The notes: generated by a model from the sequence alone, not told the origin. Shown: positions 1-10,612, counted from the first letter of the stretch. The stretch: 64,000 bases of DNA from Streptomyces sp. NBC_00654 (GCF_026341775.1 NZ_JAPEOB010000002.1:2604001-2668000), one strand, 5' to 3'. Program-made: numbers and translations.

Positions 1-333
1 GCGTTCAACAACGCCGAGAAGGACATGTCCAGGAGCAGCGGCGGCCAGAAGGTCTCCCTGGTCGGCAGTGCCAAGAACGTCAAGCCGGCCGGTTTCGAGG
101 GCGCGCTGATGAAGTGCCAGGACCTCAAGATGGTCAACGACAAGGCCGACGGCACCGCGGCGGGCGGGCCGAAGGAGATGATCACGCCGGTCTGTGTCTG
201 GTCCGACTACAGCACCGTGGGCATCGTCGTCGCGATCGACGTCGGCGGCGCCCTGACGGGCAAGGGCGTGGCGCAGGAGGAGACGGCCGCTCTCGCCGCC
301 AAGCTCTACAACGCCTCGCGCACCAAGATCTGA
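1..333 (+). CDS. C-terminal part of an unrecognised protein (cut by window edge)
   Basis: The frame is open from base 1 and ends with TGA at 331-333, giving the last 110 residues of a gene that starts outside the window. The fragment is soluble-looking, with two cysteines and a short hydrophobic strand (VGIVVAIDVGG). No family was recognised. In other streptomycetes a secreted or membrane-anchored hypothetical commonly lies beside clpX, and this may be its extracellular domain, but that is inference. It converges on clpX and shares a hairpin with it. Confidence 0.75.
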   Translation, partial: AFNNAEKDMSRSSGGQKVSLVGSAKNVKPAGFEGALMKCQDLKMVNDKADGTAAGGPKEMITPVCVWSDYSTVGIVVAIDVGGALTGKGVAQEETAALAAKLYNASRTKI

Positions 334-360
334 CGCCCATATACCTGGTCCGAGCAACAG

Positions 361-401
361 CGAAGGGGCGCCCGCCGGTTGACCGGCCGGGCGCCCCTTC
401 G
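361..401. terminator. Bidirectional hairpin between the partial gene and clpX
   Basis: A 14-bp perfect stem (361-374 with 388-401, core AAGGGGCGCCCG) encloses a loop that can pair further (CCGG/CCGG). It lies between two converging stop codons at 333 and 425, so it probably ends transcription from both sides. Confidence 0.8.
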
Positions 402-424
402 GCGTACGTCGTACTGCTCTGCCG

Positions 425-1726
<1,302 letters not shown>

Positions 1727-1882
1727 GAGGTGCTTCCCCTTCGCCTGGGAGACGCCTGGTTCAGCGACTCCTGGTGCCTCTATCCGACGGTACCTTGCCT
1801 GGCCCCCCGTTCGGGCCCCCCTTGGCACGGTTCACACGGTCCGGGCCGTGCGATCGGACTGTGCCAAGGGGAAAGACCGACG

Positions 1883-2551
1883 TCAGACGGCTGCGCCGGC
1901 CGTGGTCTTACGGGTGGAGACGATCTGGTCCACCAGACCGTACGCGAGGGCGTCCTCGGCGGTCAGGATCTTGTCGCGCTCGATGTCCTCGCTGATCTTC
2001 TCCAGCGGGGTGGTGGAGTGCTTGGCCAGCATCTCCTCCAGCTGCGTACGCATCCGCAGGATCTCGTTGGCGGCGATCTCCAGGTCGGAGAGCTGCTCGC
2101 GGCCGGTCTGCGAGGACGGCTGGTGGATGAGCACCCGGGCGTGCGGGAGCGCCATGCGCTTGCCCGGCGTGCCCGCGGCGAGCAGGACGGCGGCGGCGGA
2201 GGCCGCCTGGCCCATGCAGACCGTCTGGATGTCCGGCTTCACGAACTGCATCGTGTCGTAGATCGCGGTGAGCGCGGTGAACGAGCCGCCGGGGCTGTTG
2301 ATGTAGATCGAGATGTCGCGGTCCGGGTCCATCGACTCCAGGCACAGCAGCTGCGCCATGACGTCGTTGGCCGAGGCGTCGTCGATCTGGACGCCGAGGA
2401 AGATCACGCGCTCCTCGAAGAGCTTCGCGTACGGGTCGTACTCACGCACACCCTGCGAGGTGCGCTCCACGAAGCGCGGGACGACGTAACGGTTGTCCAC
2501 CTGCGGGCCGGTGTAGAGGCCGCTCGCGGAGGCGCCGGGGAAGTTGTTCAT
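1883..2551 (-). CDS. clpP2: ATP-dependent Clp protease proteolytic subunit ClpP2
   Basis: Serine peptidase subunit of the barrel-shaped ClpP protease. In Streptomyces it works with ClpP1. From the ATG at 2551 it is 222 residues. The catalytic Ser is in GQAASAA (about residue 118) and the His in LIHQPSS (about 143); the INSPGGS oxyanion region is intact. Start choice: the ATG at 2551 has AGGATGG nine bases upstream and gives MNNFPG, like relatives. ATG 2566 has an AGG abutting it, and a GTG at 2653 would overlap clpP1 by 8 bases. It is transcribed with clpP1 directly upstream. Confidence 0.95.
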   Translation of the reverse strand: MNNFPGASASGLYTGPQVDNRYVVPRFVERTSQGVREYDPYAKLFEERVIFLGVQIDDASANDVMAQLLCLESMDPDRDISIYINSPGGSFTALTAIYDTMQFVKPDIQTVCMGQAASAAAVLLAAGTPGKRMALPHARVLIHQPSSQTGREQLSDLEIAANEILRMRTQLEEMLAKHSTTPLEKISEDIERDKILTAEDALAYGLVDQIVSTRKTTAGAAV

Positions 2552-2645
2552 GTGGGTGTTCACCATCCTGGTGGCGTTCTGTGGGCTGGGGGTCTCGGCG
2601 TACGAGAGGTGCGCGGTGGGTGCTGCCGGTCCGGTGGAGACCGGA

Positions 2646-3263
2646 TCAGGCACCGGTGCCGCCGCCGCCCGGGATGCCCGACGCGAACGTGATGATCTCG
2701 TCGATGAGGCCGTACTCCTTGGCCTCCTCCGCGGTGTACCAGCGGTCGCGGTCGCCGTCGCGGATGATCGTCTCCACGGTCTGGCCGGAGTGGTGGGCGG
2801 TGATCTCCGCCATCCGCTTCTTCGTGCGGAGCAGGTACTCGGCCTGGATCTTGATGTCCGAGGCGGTACCGCCGATGCCGGCCGAACCCTGGTGCATGAG
2901 GATGTCGGTGTTCGGGAGCGCGAAGCGCTTGCCCGTGGAGCCGCCGGTGAGCAGGAACTGGCCCATCGAGGCCGCCATGCCCATACCGATCGTGACCACG
3001 TCGTTCGGGATGTACTGCATGGTGTCGTAGACCGCCATGCCTGCCGTCACCGAGCCGCCGGGGCTGTTGATGTAGAGGTAGATGTCCTTGTCCGGGTCGG
3101 CGGCAAGGAGGAGAAGCTGTGCGGTGATCTTGTTGGCGATGTCATCGTCGACCTGCTGACCGAGGAAGATGATGCGCTCGCCGAGCAGTCGGCTGTAGAC
3201 CTGGTCACCGAGGCCTCCACCGAGGGACGGCTCTCCGGCGGCGTAGGGCATCAGATTCGTCAC
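2646..3263 (-). CDS. clpP1: ATP-dependent Clp protease proteolytic subunit ClpP1
   Basis: First ClpP subunit of the operon, 205 residues from a GTG start. The catalytic Ser is in GMAASMGQ (Ser99), the His in LMHQGSAG (His124), and the Asp lies in the RDGDRDRW segment. The C-terminus has a GGGG run. ClpP1 and ClpP2 form mixed 14-mers in actinobacteria and degrade substrates delivered by ClpX or ClpC. A ClgR-type box lies about 135-150 bases upstream, which suggests activation by ClgR; clgR is not in this window. Differences from ClpP2 in the substrate loop suggest distinct cleavage preference, by inference. Confidence 0.96.
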   Translation of the reverse strand: MTNLMPYAAGEPSLGGGLGDQVYSRLLGERIIFLGQQVDDDIANKITAQLLLLAADPDKDIYLYINSPGGSVTAGMAVYDTMQYIPNDVVTIGMGMAASMGQFLLTGGSTGKRFALPNTDILMHQGSAGIGGTASDIKIQAEYLLRTKKRMAEITAHHSGQTVETIIRDGDRDRWYTAEEAKEYGLIDEIITFASGIPGGGGTGA

Positions 3264-3396
3264 GTATCCACCTGCTCGTCTCTGACGGCTCCGGCCGTCT
3301 CAGCGTCTTCGTACCGGGTGGGCGGGGACTCCCCCACCCTTCCTATTCATGGACCCTAACGCGCAGGTAGGACAACGCCATCCCGCTTCCCCAACT

Positions 3397-3410
3397 GTTC
3401 GCTGGGAGCG
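3397..3410. promoter_or_regulatory. ClgR-type operator upstream of clpP1
   Basis: GTTCGC-TGGGA-GCG matches exactly the GTTCGC-N5-GCG site described for the Clp regulator ClgR of Streptomyces. It lies between tig (converse side) and the clpP1 start. The match is read directly; activation of clpP1-clpP2 from it is inference from the known regulon. Confidence 0.75.
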
Positions 3411-3483
3411 CAAGCTCCGCAGTGGGCACAAGGGTTCCGGTGGTCGCACGGCGATACGACGGCGGCCCTCGGACCCGGTACGG

Positions 3484-3520
3484 CGACGGGCCCCGGACGC
3501 ATCGCGTCCGGGGCCCGTCG
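3484..3520 (-). terminator. tig terminator hairpin
   Basis: A perfect 17-bp stem (3484-3500 with 3504-3520) closes a three-base loop, 47 bases beyond the tig stop. There is no long T-run, as usual in Streptomyces. Confidence 0.85.
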
Positions 3521-3566
3521 TACGAACCGTTCCGTGCCGATCGGCCGGTGCCGATCAGCGCGGGAC

Positions 3567-4988
3567 TCAGGCCTCGGTCTTCTCCGCGGACTGCGCCTCG
3601 GCGGCGGCCTCGGTGCTCTCCTCGGCGGCGGCCTCGGTGCTCTCCTCGGCGGCGGCCTCGGTGCTCTCCTCGGCCTCCTCGTCCTCGAGGTCGACGATCT
3701 CACCGTTGGTGTCGGTGACCTTGGCGGCCTCGACGACCACGGCGAGCGCCTTGCCGCGGGCGACCTCGCCGACGAGCATCGGCACCTGGCCGCCCTCGAC
3801 GACGGCCTGGGCGAACTGGTCGGGGCTCATGCCGGAGGAGGCCGCACGCCGCATGAGGTGCTCGGTGAGCTCCTCCTGGTTGACGTTCAGCTTCTCCTTG
3901 TTGACGAGCTCGTCCAGGATGAACTGGGTCTTGATGCCCTTGATCGCCTGCTCGGCGGTCTCGGCCTCGAACTCTTCGAGCGTCTTGCCCTGGATCTCCA
4001 GGTACTTCTCCAGGTCGAGACCCATCTGGCCGAGCTGGTGGTGCTCCAGGTTGTGCTTGCGGGTCTGGACCTCGTCCGCGAGGAGCTTCTCGGGGATCGG
4101 GACCTCGGCGAGCTTCAGCAGCTCGTCCAGGACGCGCTCCTGGGCCTGGGTGGCCTGGTCGTACTGCTTGGTGTTCTCCAGGCGCTTGCGGCTGTCCGCC
4201 TTGAGCTCGTCGAGCGTGTCGAACTCGCTCGCCATCTGGGCGAAGTCGTCGTCCAGCTCGGGAAGCTCACGGGCGGCGACGGCGGTGACCTTGACGGTGA
4301 CCTCCGCTTCCTTGCCCTCGGCGGAGCCGCCCTTCAGCTCGGAGGTGAAGGTGGCCTCGCCACCGGCCTCCAGGCCGGTCACGGCCTCGTCGATGCCGTC
4401 GAGGAGCTCGCCGGAACCGATGGTGTACGAGACACCGGCGGCCACGCCGTCCTCCAGGACCTCTCCGTCGACCTTGGCCTCCAGGTCGATCGTCACGACG
4501 TCGCCCTCGGCGGCGGCGCGCTCGACCGGGTTGGTGGAGGCGAAGCGCTCGCGGAGCTGCTCCACGGCCTTCTCGACGTCCTCATCGGTGACTTCGAGGG
4601 CGTCCACGGTGACCTCGATGCCGGAGTAGTCCGGGATCTCGATCTCGGGGCGTACGTCAACCTCGGCGGTGAAGGCCAGCAGCTCGCCGTCCTTCAGCTC
4701 GGTGATGTCGACCTCGGGCTGGCCGAGGACGTTCAGCTCACCCTCGTTGACGGCCTCGGTGTAGAACTTCGGGAGGGCGTCGTTGACGGCCTCCTCCAGC
4801 ACCGCACCACGGCCGAACCGCTGGTCGATGACCCGGGCCGGGATCTTGCCCTTGCGGAAGCCCTTCACCGTGACCTGCTGGTTGATCTTCTTGTACGCCG
4901 CGTCGAGGCTGTCCTTGAGCTCCTCGAAGGGCACCTCAATGCTGAGCCGAACCCGGGTCGGGTTCAGGGTCTCCACGGCGCTCTTCAC
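3567..4988 (-). CDS. tig: Trigger factor, ribosome-associated chaperone
   Basis: Peptidyl-prolyl isomerase and chaperone that binds L23 at the ribosome exit tunnel and shields nascent chains. The protein is 473 residues. The ribosome-binding signature GFRKGKIP is at residues 43-50, the FKBP-type domain lies roughly at 155-245, and a helical C-terminal chaperone domain follows. The GTG start at 4988 has AAGGAG eight bases upstream. The last about 40 residues are an acidic tail built from EESTEAAA repeats, absent from E. coli trigger factor. It is a probable single-gene unit ending at a strong hairpin. Confidence 0.97.
   Translation of the reverse strand: MKSAVETLNPTRVRLSIEVPFEELKDSLDAAYKKINQQVTVKGFRKGKIPARVIDQRFGRGAVLEEAVNDALPKFYTEAVNEGELNVLGQPEVDITELKDGELLAFTAEVDVRPEIEIPDYSGIEVTVDALEVTDEDVEKAVEQLRERFASTNPVERAAAEGDVVTIDLEAKVDGEVLEDGVAAGVSYTIGSGELLDGIDEAVTGLEAGGEATFTSELKGGSAEGKEAEVTVKVTAVAARELPELDDDFAQMASEFDTLDELKADSRKRLENTKQYDQATQAQERVLDELLKLAEVPIPEKLLADEVQTRKHNLEHHQLGQMGLDLEKYLEIQGKTLEEFEAETAEQAIKGIKTQFILDELVNKEKLNVNQEELTEHLMRRAASSGMSPDQFAQAVVEGGQVPMLVGEVARGKALAVVVEAAKVTDTNGEIVDLEDEEAEESTEAAAEESTEAAAEESTEAAAEAQSAEKTEA
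3607..3674. repeat. 24-bp in-frame tandem repeat in the tig 3' end
   Basis: Units start at 3607, 3631 and 3655 (the last incomplete), each giving eight residues EESTEAAA on the minus strand. The copies are nearly identical at DNA level, so the expansion is recent or kept uniform by slippage. Confidence 0.85.
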
Positions 4989-5138
4989 GGTTCGGTCTCC
5001 TTGGTGGCTGACTTCTTGGGGTTCTGCTGGGCCGCCGAGAGGCGGCTTCGCGGACCGAGCCCGGTACATCAGACACACGGGCACGCATTTTGCATAGTAA
5101 CGGCAAGGGGGATGACTCCCACAATGCGATCTTGCCGG

Positions 5139-5215
5139 TGGTCGGGGTGGCCGGATTCGAACCGACGACCTTCCGCTCCCAAAGCGGACGCGCTACCAAG
5201 CTGCGCCACACCCCG
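5139..5215 (-). tRNA. tRNA-Pro(UGG)
   Basis: On the minus strand a 7-bp acceptor stem CGGGGTG/CACCCCG, discriminator A and encoded CCA (5139-5141) frame a normal cloverleaf. The anticodon loop is TTTGGGA, so the anticodon is TGG. The T-loop reads GGTTCGAATCC. It is divergent from tRNA-Gly and 193 bases away. Confidence 0.96.
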
Positions 5216-5408
5216 TCGGTGCGACACGTAGGGTACATGCAGAAGGGCGGTGCATCCGCCGCTTTCCCCGGCGACCGGGCACCCGGCCCGGACCCGGCCC
5301 TCGCGGGGCCGGAACAACAGCCGGAGGACAACGGGTGTGCGGAGCGGGTCACGGACCCGCTACGATGCTCTTCGTGCCGAGGTCGCAACGACCTCCGGTG
5401 CGGCGCTT

Positions 5409-5482
5409 GCGGGCGTAGCTCAATGGTAGAGCCCTAGTCTTCCAAACTAGCTACGCGGGTTCGATTCCCGTCGCCCGCTCCA
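5409..5482 (+). tRNA. tRNA-Gly(UCC)
   Basis: Acceptor stem GCGGGCG/CGCCCGC, discriminator T and encoded CCA (5480-5482). The anticodon stem CTAGT/ACTAG holds loop CTTCCAA, giving anticodon TCC. The T-loop reads GGTTCGATTCC. A terminator follows six bases later. Confidence 0.96.
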
Positions 5483-5488
5483 TGCCTG

Positions 5489-5527
5489 GGCCCGGTCCGA
5501 CGACAACCTCGTCGGACCGGGCCTTTT
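5489..5527 (+). terminator. tRNA-Gly terminator with T-run
   Basis: A perfect 15-bp stem (5489-5503 with 5509-5523), loop CAACC, is followed at once by TTTT. This is the most classical intrinsic terminator in the window. Confidence 0.93.
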
Positions 5528-5597
5528 GCATGCATGCGCTCGCGTGCCGCGGATCACGCGCCACGCCCGCCCGGGGATGCCGGGCGGGGGCGCGCGG

Positions 5598-5792
5598 TCA
5601 GAAGCTGATCTGGTTGATGGTGTCCGCTATCGAGTTCATGAACCTGTTGATCGACGGCGCCATGCCGGTCGACGCCAGGAAGAAGCCGAACAGCACTGCC
5701 ACGATCGCGGGCCCGGCCTTGATCGATCCTCCACGGATCAGCACCACCAGGATGACCGCGAACAGCAGCACCATAGACAGTGAAATAGCCAC
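5598..5792 (-). CDS. Small conserved membrane protein, 64 residues
   Basis: Residues 2-19 form a strongly hydrophobic segment, then RGGSIKAG, then a second hydrophobic segment to about residue 43, and a short polar tail. This suggests a two-pass membrane protein with a positive loop. Sequences of this form are common in Streptomyces, but I know no function. The ATG at 5792 has no strong Shine-Dalgarno. Codon use matches the neighbours. Confidence 0.75.
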   Translation of the reverse strand: MAISLSMVLLFAVILVVLIRGGSIKAGPAIVAVLFGFFLASTGMAPSINRFMNSIADTINQISF

Positions 5793-6327
5793 GTCTGATC
5801 ACACCCTCGGTCGGTCCGCCTTGCCGGCCCGGAAGCGTGCACCAGAGCGCGCCCCGTCGCGTCCATCGTGCCACCAACTCCCCTGTGGTTGCTGCCGCCT
5901 GATGAACCGACCTGACCGGATCCCGCCATCCTCGGAGCCGGACCGGGTGAACTCGGCGGGGTCCGGGGCGGATCCGGGGCGGATCCGGGGACCGGTTCCG
6001 GATCCCGGCACGGGCGGTACCGCCGGGGATTCACCGAAATCTGTACGGGCGCTGTGGGCGAACTGTGAATCCACCACCGGGGACACGGGGCCGAATATGA
6101 ATCACAGTGATCGTTTCCGTATCCCCACACTTCGTTCACAGGCTTTTGCCGACGCCAAGTGCGACGTAATTCACTGACCTCAACTGCCCGGCGATATGCC
6201 CTATTTAAGCGGGATCAGTCGTGTCATAACGGTCGGTTTTTGGTAGTTTCACTTTCGAATGGGCGGGAACACGTGATATCTCGTGGTCGTTTTACGAACG
6301 CCAATCAACGGGTCTAAGGTGCCTTAG
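5793..6327. other. 535-bp intergenic region between divergent genes
   Basis: No gene is supported here; the frames lack ribosome sites and family features. It holds 11-bp direct repeats of a GGATCCGGGGC type near 5961-6008, an 11-bp palindrome ATCACAGTGAT at 6101-6111, and a notably AT-rich stretch from about 6180 to 6300 that is the likely promoter area of the acyltransferase gene. Confidence 0.6.
6270..6285. promoter_or_regulatory. 16-bp near-perfect palindrome before the acyltransferase
   Basis: CACGTGATATCTCGTG is palindromic except for one mismatched pair. It sits in AT-rich DNA about 45 bases before the start codon, a plausible repressor position. The binding protein is unknown. Confidence 0.4.
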
Positions 6328-6328
6328 A
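6313..6328. promoter_or_regulatory. Inverted repeat covering the ribosome site and start codon
   Basis: TCTAAGG-TG-CCTTAGA has perfect 7-bp arms. It contains the AAGG Shine-Dalgarno and the first base of the ATG, so it could be an operator or a small RNA hairpin that limits translation. Confidence 0.4.
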
Positions 6329-7509
6329 TGTTCCAAGCTCCGAGCGCATTCAAGAGGGCCCCGCTCCCCCCAGCGACCCGGGAGTCGGAGCCCCGACACG
6401 AACAGACCATGACAGCCGTCCGGACCTCCCCCACAGCGGTTCCGGTCACGCCCTCGGTCACCCCCTCGTCCACGTCGGCGTCGTCCGCCGCACCCTCGAA
6501 GAAACGTGACCCCTACTTCGACAATGTGAAGTATCTGGCCATCGTGCTGGTCGCCGTGGCGCACGCCTGGGAACCGGTGATGGACGACAGCCGTGCCACC
6601 CGGGCGCTCTACCTCGTCGTCTACACGTTCCACATGCCGGCCTTCATCCTCATCTCCGGCTACTTCTCCCGCTCCTTCGACATGACCCCCGCCAAGGTGA
6701 AACGCCTGGTCACCGGGGTCGCCGTTCCGTACGTGCTGTTCGAGACCGCGTACGCGCTGTTCAAGCGGTACGCGGGCGGCTCGGCCGACGAAGCGGTCAG
6801 CCTGCTCGATCCGCTGTTCCTGACCTGGTTCCTGGTCGCCCTCTTCGTCTGGCGGATCACCACGCCGATCTGGCGCGCGCTGCGGCACCCGCTGCCCGTC
6901 GCGCTGACGATCGCCGTGCTCGCCTCGGTGTCGCCGGACATCGGCGACGACCTCGATCTCCAGAGGGTTCTGCAGTTCCTGCCGTTCTTCGTGCTCGGTC
7001 TGGTCATGAAGCCCGAGCACTTCGAGACGATCCGCCGCCGCGAGGTGCGGCTGCTGTCCCTGCCGCTGTTCGCGGGGGCCCTGCTCTTCGCCTACTGGGC
7101 CGCCCCGCGTATGCAGCTCGGCTGGTTCTACCGCAGCAGCAGCGCGCAGGAGCTGGGCGCTCCGTGGTGGTCGGGGGCGGTGATGTCCCTGGCGATGTTC
7201 GGGTGCGCGCTGGTGCTGACCGCCGGGTTCCTGGCCTGGGTGCCGCGCCGCCGCATGTGGTTCACGGTGCTGGGCGCCGGCACCATCTGCGGCTATCTGC
7301 TGCACGGCTTCCTGATCAAGGGTGCCGGGTACGCGGGGCTGTTCGACCGGCAGGAGTGGCTCGCCGGGCCGGCCGGGCTGGTCGTCGTCTCCCTCGTCGC
7401 CGCCGCCGCTGTGACGCTCCTGTGCACTCCGCCGGTACGGCGCGCGCTGCGTTTCGCGACGGAGCCGGACATGGACTGGGCGTTCCGCCGGGACGCCGCC
7501 GGGCGCTGA
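6328..7509 (+). CDS. Acyltransferase-3-type integral membrane protein
   Basis: 393-residue polytopic protein. About 60 polar, Ser/Thr/Pro-rich residues precede SKKRDPYFDNVKYLAI, where the first of roughly ten membrane helices begins. The early His in VAVAHAWEP and the FHMPAFILISGY motif fit the O-acetyltransferase family related to fucose 4-O-acetylase. The family moves acyl groups onto cell-surface sugars or polyketides at the membrane. The ATG at 6328 has AAGG nine bases upstream; a later ATG at 6409 has none. It is a single gene with its own terminator. The substrate cannot be told. Confidence 0.85.
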   Translation: MFQAPSAFKRAPLPPATRESEPRHEQTMTAVRTSPTAVPVTPSVTPSSTSASSAAPSKKRDPYFDNVKYLAIVLVAVAHAWEPVMDDSRATRALYLVVYTFHMPAFILISGYFSRSFDMTPAKVKRLVTGVAVPYVLFETAYALFKRYAGGSADEAVSLLDPLFLTWFLVALFVWRITTPIWRALRHPLPVALTIAVLASVSPDIGDDLDLQRVLQFLPFFVLGLVMKPEHFETIRRREVRLLSLPLFAGALLFAYWAAPRMQLGWFYRSSSAQELGAPWWSGAVMSLAMFGCALVLTAGFLAWVPRRRMWFTVLGAGTICGYLLHGFLIKGAGYAGLFDRQEWLAGPAGLVVVSLVAAAAVTLLCTPPVRRALRFATEPDMDWAFRRDAAGR

Positions 7510-7531
7510 GGCGCCGGTCGTCGCGCGATCA

Positions 7532-7565
7532 CGTGGGCCCGGCCGGGTTTCCGGCCGGGCCCACG
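7532..7565 (+). terminator. Acyltransferase gene terminator
   Basis: A perfect 15-bp stem (7532-7546 with 7551-7565) and a GTTT loop, 22 bases after the stop codon. Confidence 0.85.
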
Positions 7566-7620
7566 CGGTTGCGGGTACGGGTTGCGGGTACGGCGTGCGG
7601 GTGCGGCGGTGGCGCTTCCG

Positions 7621-8121
7621 TCAGTGCGTCGCCGGGTTGGCTTGATCCTGACGGTCGGCGGGCGATTCCGGCCCGGTGAGACCCAACAGGCCGCGTACCT
7701 GCGCATATTTCGCTGTCAGCCGGGTACGGGTCGCCGGTTCCAGGACCGCGAGGCGGGCCGGGTCGGCGTTGTGGGCCAGATCCGCCTCCTTGACGAGCAG
7801 GGCGCCCGGGGTGGCGAGGATCCGTCCGGTGTACGCGGACAGGTCCTCGCCGGTCCGTTTGGTGACGGCGAGGACCATGTCCTTGACCGGTTGCGGCAGT
7901 GCCGCCCCGGCCAGCCAGCCCGCGGAGAGCGCGTCGTCCTCGATCGCGTCGTGCAGCCAGGCCGCGGCGATCTGTTCGTCGCTGCCGCCCCGGATCCGTA
8001 CCCCCTCGGCGACCGCCGCGAGGTGTTCGGTGTACGGGCGCCCCGCCTTGTCCCGCTGGGTCGCGTGGGCCGTGCGGGCGATCGCCTCGATCTCGGCCAG
8101 GGTCAGCTGTGGGGTGGGCAC
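7621..8121 (-). CDS. HD-domain protein resembling the hydrolase part of RelA/SpoT
   Basis: 166 residues from a GTG start. The pattern YTEHLAAVAEGV, then AAAWLHDAIED, then later VKEADLAHNAD matches the metal-binding His/HD/Asp order of small (p)ppGpp-hydrolase-like HD proteins. There is no synthetase or TGS domain, so a role as a small alarmone or nucleotide hydrolase is an inference. It ends 29 bases from the ABC permease start side and faces the acyltransferase gene tail to tail. Confidence 0.8.
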   Translation of the reverse strand: MPTPQLTLAEIEAIARTAHATQRDKAGRPYTEHLAAVAEGVRIRGGSDEQIAAAWLHDAIEDDALSAGWLAGAALPQPVKDMVLAVTKRTGEDLSAYTGRILATPGALLVKEADLAHNADPARLAVLEPATRTRLTAKYAQVRGLLGLTGPESPADRQDQANPATH

Positions 8122-8149
8122 GGCCCCGACTGTACGGCCCGGCAGCGTC

Positions 8150-10612
8150 TCAGCGCAGGGCCGCGCGGGCCGGGATGGTGGAGGCCCCGAGCCCCAGGAG
8201 CACGGTCGCCGCGGCGAACGAGCCGTACAGCATCGGCGGGATGTACGGTGCCTCGCCCGTCAGGCCCTTCATCATCGGGACGAGTGTGGCCAGGGCGATG
8301 CCCGTACCGAGGACGATCCCGGCGCCGGTGACCAGCAGGGCCTCCCAGCGGATCATGTCCATGACCTGGCGCCGGGTGGAGCCGACGAGGCGGAGCACGG
8401 TGAGCTCGCGGCGGCGGGCGAGGACCGTCATGACCAGGGTGTTGACGGCCGCGATCGCGGCGAATCCGCCGAGGACGGCGGCCATGGTGGTGTTGGCCCA
8501 GGCGTTCAGCTCCCGCTGCTGGTTCTGCGCGGCGGCGTAGCCGGAGTGGTCGGTGACGGTGCCCAGCGCGGTGAGCGCGTCCGCCGCCTCCGGGGTGGCG
8601 CGGACCAGGACGTCGGAGGCGTACGGCGAGGTGACATGGCCCCCGAGGTCGGCCGCGGGCAGGGTGACGAGCGAGATGCCCAGGCCCCGGCCGTAGACGG
8701 CGACGACCTTCGGGGACGCCTTCGTACCGTCCGGGAGGCGCAGTGCGAGCCGGTCGCCGGTGGCGACGTTCGCGGAGTCCGCCAGGGTGGTGTCGATGGC
8801 GACCGTGCCGGGGCGGAGGGCGGCGAGCGTCCCCGTACGGATGTCGAGGTCCTGGACCTCGGCCAGGTCGGCGGGCGAGCCGATGACTCCCTGGACGGAC
8901 GCGGTGGCCAGCCATCGGTCGCCACCGCTTCCGCTGGGCACCACGACGGAGGTGCGGAGCAGGCCGACCGCGGTGGAGACTCCGGGGGTCGCGGCGGCTC
9001 GCCCGGTGGCGTCGGAGGCGAGTCCCGCCGGGGCGGAGACGATGTGGTCGGCGGTGATGCCGTCGCGCTGCTGGTGCTCGACGGCCCGGTTCTCGCTGGT
9101 GTGCATGAAGACGAGGGTCGAGGAGAAGGCCATGGCGAGCACGATCGGGGTGATCGCGGAGGCCAGCCGGCGGGCGTTCGCACGGGAGTTGGCGGCGGCC
9201 AGTTCCCCGGAGGCACCCGCGGCGCGCAGCGGGAGGCCGAGGACGCCCGCGCAGACCCGGGCGATCAGCGGGCCGAGCAGGGCTACGGCCAGCATGAAGA
9301 GCATGACGACGCCGAGCGCGGCGTTGGCGGCGTCGGCGCCGGTCCGGGAGGCGGCGACACCCGCGAGGACGCCCCCGCCGATGAGGGAGAGGATGCCCAG
9401 GGGCGTACGGATCCAGCCGAACGGGGCGCCCTCCACGGCGCTCCGGGCCAGGGCCAGGCCCGGCTTGATCTTCGCCGGGCGGCGGGCGGCGAGGTAGCCG
9501 GCGAGCAGCGCGGTGAGCACCGTGGCGGCGACGGCGATGCCCAGGGGCAGTGGGCCGATGTCGAGCCGTACGGCGTCGGGGATGGCGCCCTTGTCCTTCA
9601 GCCGGCCGAACCACCAGTTCGCCAGGGCGATTCCGGGCAGGGTGCCGAGGGCTCCGGCGAGCGGGGCGACGAGGAGGGATTCGGTGGCGATCGTGCGGCG
9701 CAGCTGACGCGGGGTGGCTCCGATGGCGCGCAGCAGGGCGAATTCGCGGCTGCGCTGACCGACGGAGAGGGCGACCGTACCGGCGGCGGTGAAGACGGCG
9801 ACCATGGTGGCGACGCCGCCGAAGGAGCCGCCGAGTCCGACGAGCAGTTCCTCGGCGCCCGCGAGGCCGGGGTCCTCGACGCCGCCCCGGTCGTCGCCGG
9901 TGTGGACCTTCGCGGAGTGCGCGCCGCCGACGGCCCGGCCGACCTCGTCGGCGAGGGCGTCGGGGGTGGTGCCGGGGGCGGCGAGTACGGCGATGGCGTC
10001 GACCGTGCCGGGGTGGCCGGAGAGGGCGCCGGCCTGCCGGTCGGCGAACCAGAGGGTGGCGGCGGTGCCGGTGGTGCCCGAGACGCGGAACTCGCGTGCG
10101 CCGGCCGGGGTGTCCAGGGTGACGGTGTCGCCGACCCGGCCCTCGATGCCGGTGCCGATGACGGCCTCGCCGCTCTCCGGCGCGTCGCCGGTGACCAGTT
10201 CCGTACCGGTGAACGCGGTGGACCCCCAGCCGTGGGCGGTGAGGGGGGTGCGGTCCTGGTGCACCGGGAAGGTGAGGTCGCCGATCGCGGCGGCCGCTCC
10301 GGGGGCCGCCGCGGCCTTCTTCACGAGGGACGCGGGCAGTCGTGCGGTGTCCGGGAGCGCTGCGGTCGCCTCGTAGGCCTCCTCGCCGCTGCCGGACGTC
10401 ATGCGGGCCTGCTGGTCGGCGGCGACGAGGACGGGGGCCTTGGCGTAGCGGTCGGCGGGGACCGAGGCGGTGAGGCCGGTCTGGAGCAGGATGCCGCACG
10501 CGGAGACGATCGCGGCGGCCATCAGGAGCGCGACGAAGGTCCCGGCGAACGAGGAAGGCCGGAAGCGGACGGCCGCGCGGGCCAGGCCGTTCGGGAGGTG
10601 CGGGGTGAACAT
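8150..10612 (-). CDS. FtsX/MacB-type ABC transporter permease
   Basis: 820 residues. An N-terminal helix (SFAGTFVALLMAAAIV) is followed by a large extracytoplasmic domain. Then come a three-helix FtsX core, a second extracytoplasmic domain, and a second FtsX core ending near LLGLGASTIPARAALR. This duplicated arrangement is typical of actinobacterial export or mechanotransmission permeases for antimicrobials or lipoproteins. The ATG overlaps the ATPase stop (ATGA at 10612), so the two are translationally coupled. The longer open frame upstream is the ATPase read out of frame. The substrate is unknown. Confidence 0.9.
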   Translation of the reverse strand: MFTPHLPNGLARAAVRFRPSSFAGTFVALLMAAAIVSACGILLQTGLTASVPADRYAKAPVLVAADQQARMTSGSGEEAYEATAALPDTARLPASLVKKAAAAPGAAAAIGDLTFPVHQDRTPLTAHGWGSTAFTGTELVTGDAPESGEAVIGTGIEGRVGDTVTLDTPAGAREFRVSGTTGTAATLWFADRQAGALSGHPGTVDAIAVLAAPGTTPDALADEVGRAVGGAHSAKVHTGDDRGGVEDPGLAGAEELLVGLGGSFGGVATMVAVFTAAGTVALSVGQRSREFALLRAIGATPRQLRRTIATESLLVAPLAGALGTLPGIALANWWFGRLKDKGAIPDAVRLDIGPLPLGIAVAATVLTALLAGYLAARRPAKIKPGLALARSAVEGAPFGWIRTPLGILSLIGGGVLAGVAASRTGADAANAALGVVMLFMLAVALLGPLIARVCAGVLGLPLRAAGASGELAAANSRANARRLASAITPIVLAMAFSSTLVFMHTSENRAVEHQQRDGITADHIVSAPAGLASDATGRAAATPGVSTAVGLLRTSVVVPSGSGGDRWLATASVQGVIGSPADLAEVQDLDIRTGTLAALRPGTVAIDTTLADSANVATGDRLALRLPDGTKASPKVVAVYGRGLGISLVTLPAADLGGHVTSPYASDVLVRATPEAADALTALGTVTDHSGYAAAQNQQRELNAWANTTMAAVLGGFAAIAAVNTLVMTVLARRRELTVLRLVGSTRRQVMDMIRWEALLVTGAGIVLGTGIALATLVPMMKGLTGEAPYIPPMLYGSFAAATVLLGLGASTIPARAALR

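Noticed and set aside
5139..5482. tRNA genes as possible integration sites for a mobile element
   Set aside because: No integrase gene and no duplicated tRNA 3' end was seen on either side.
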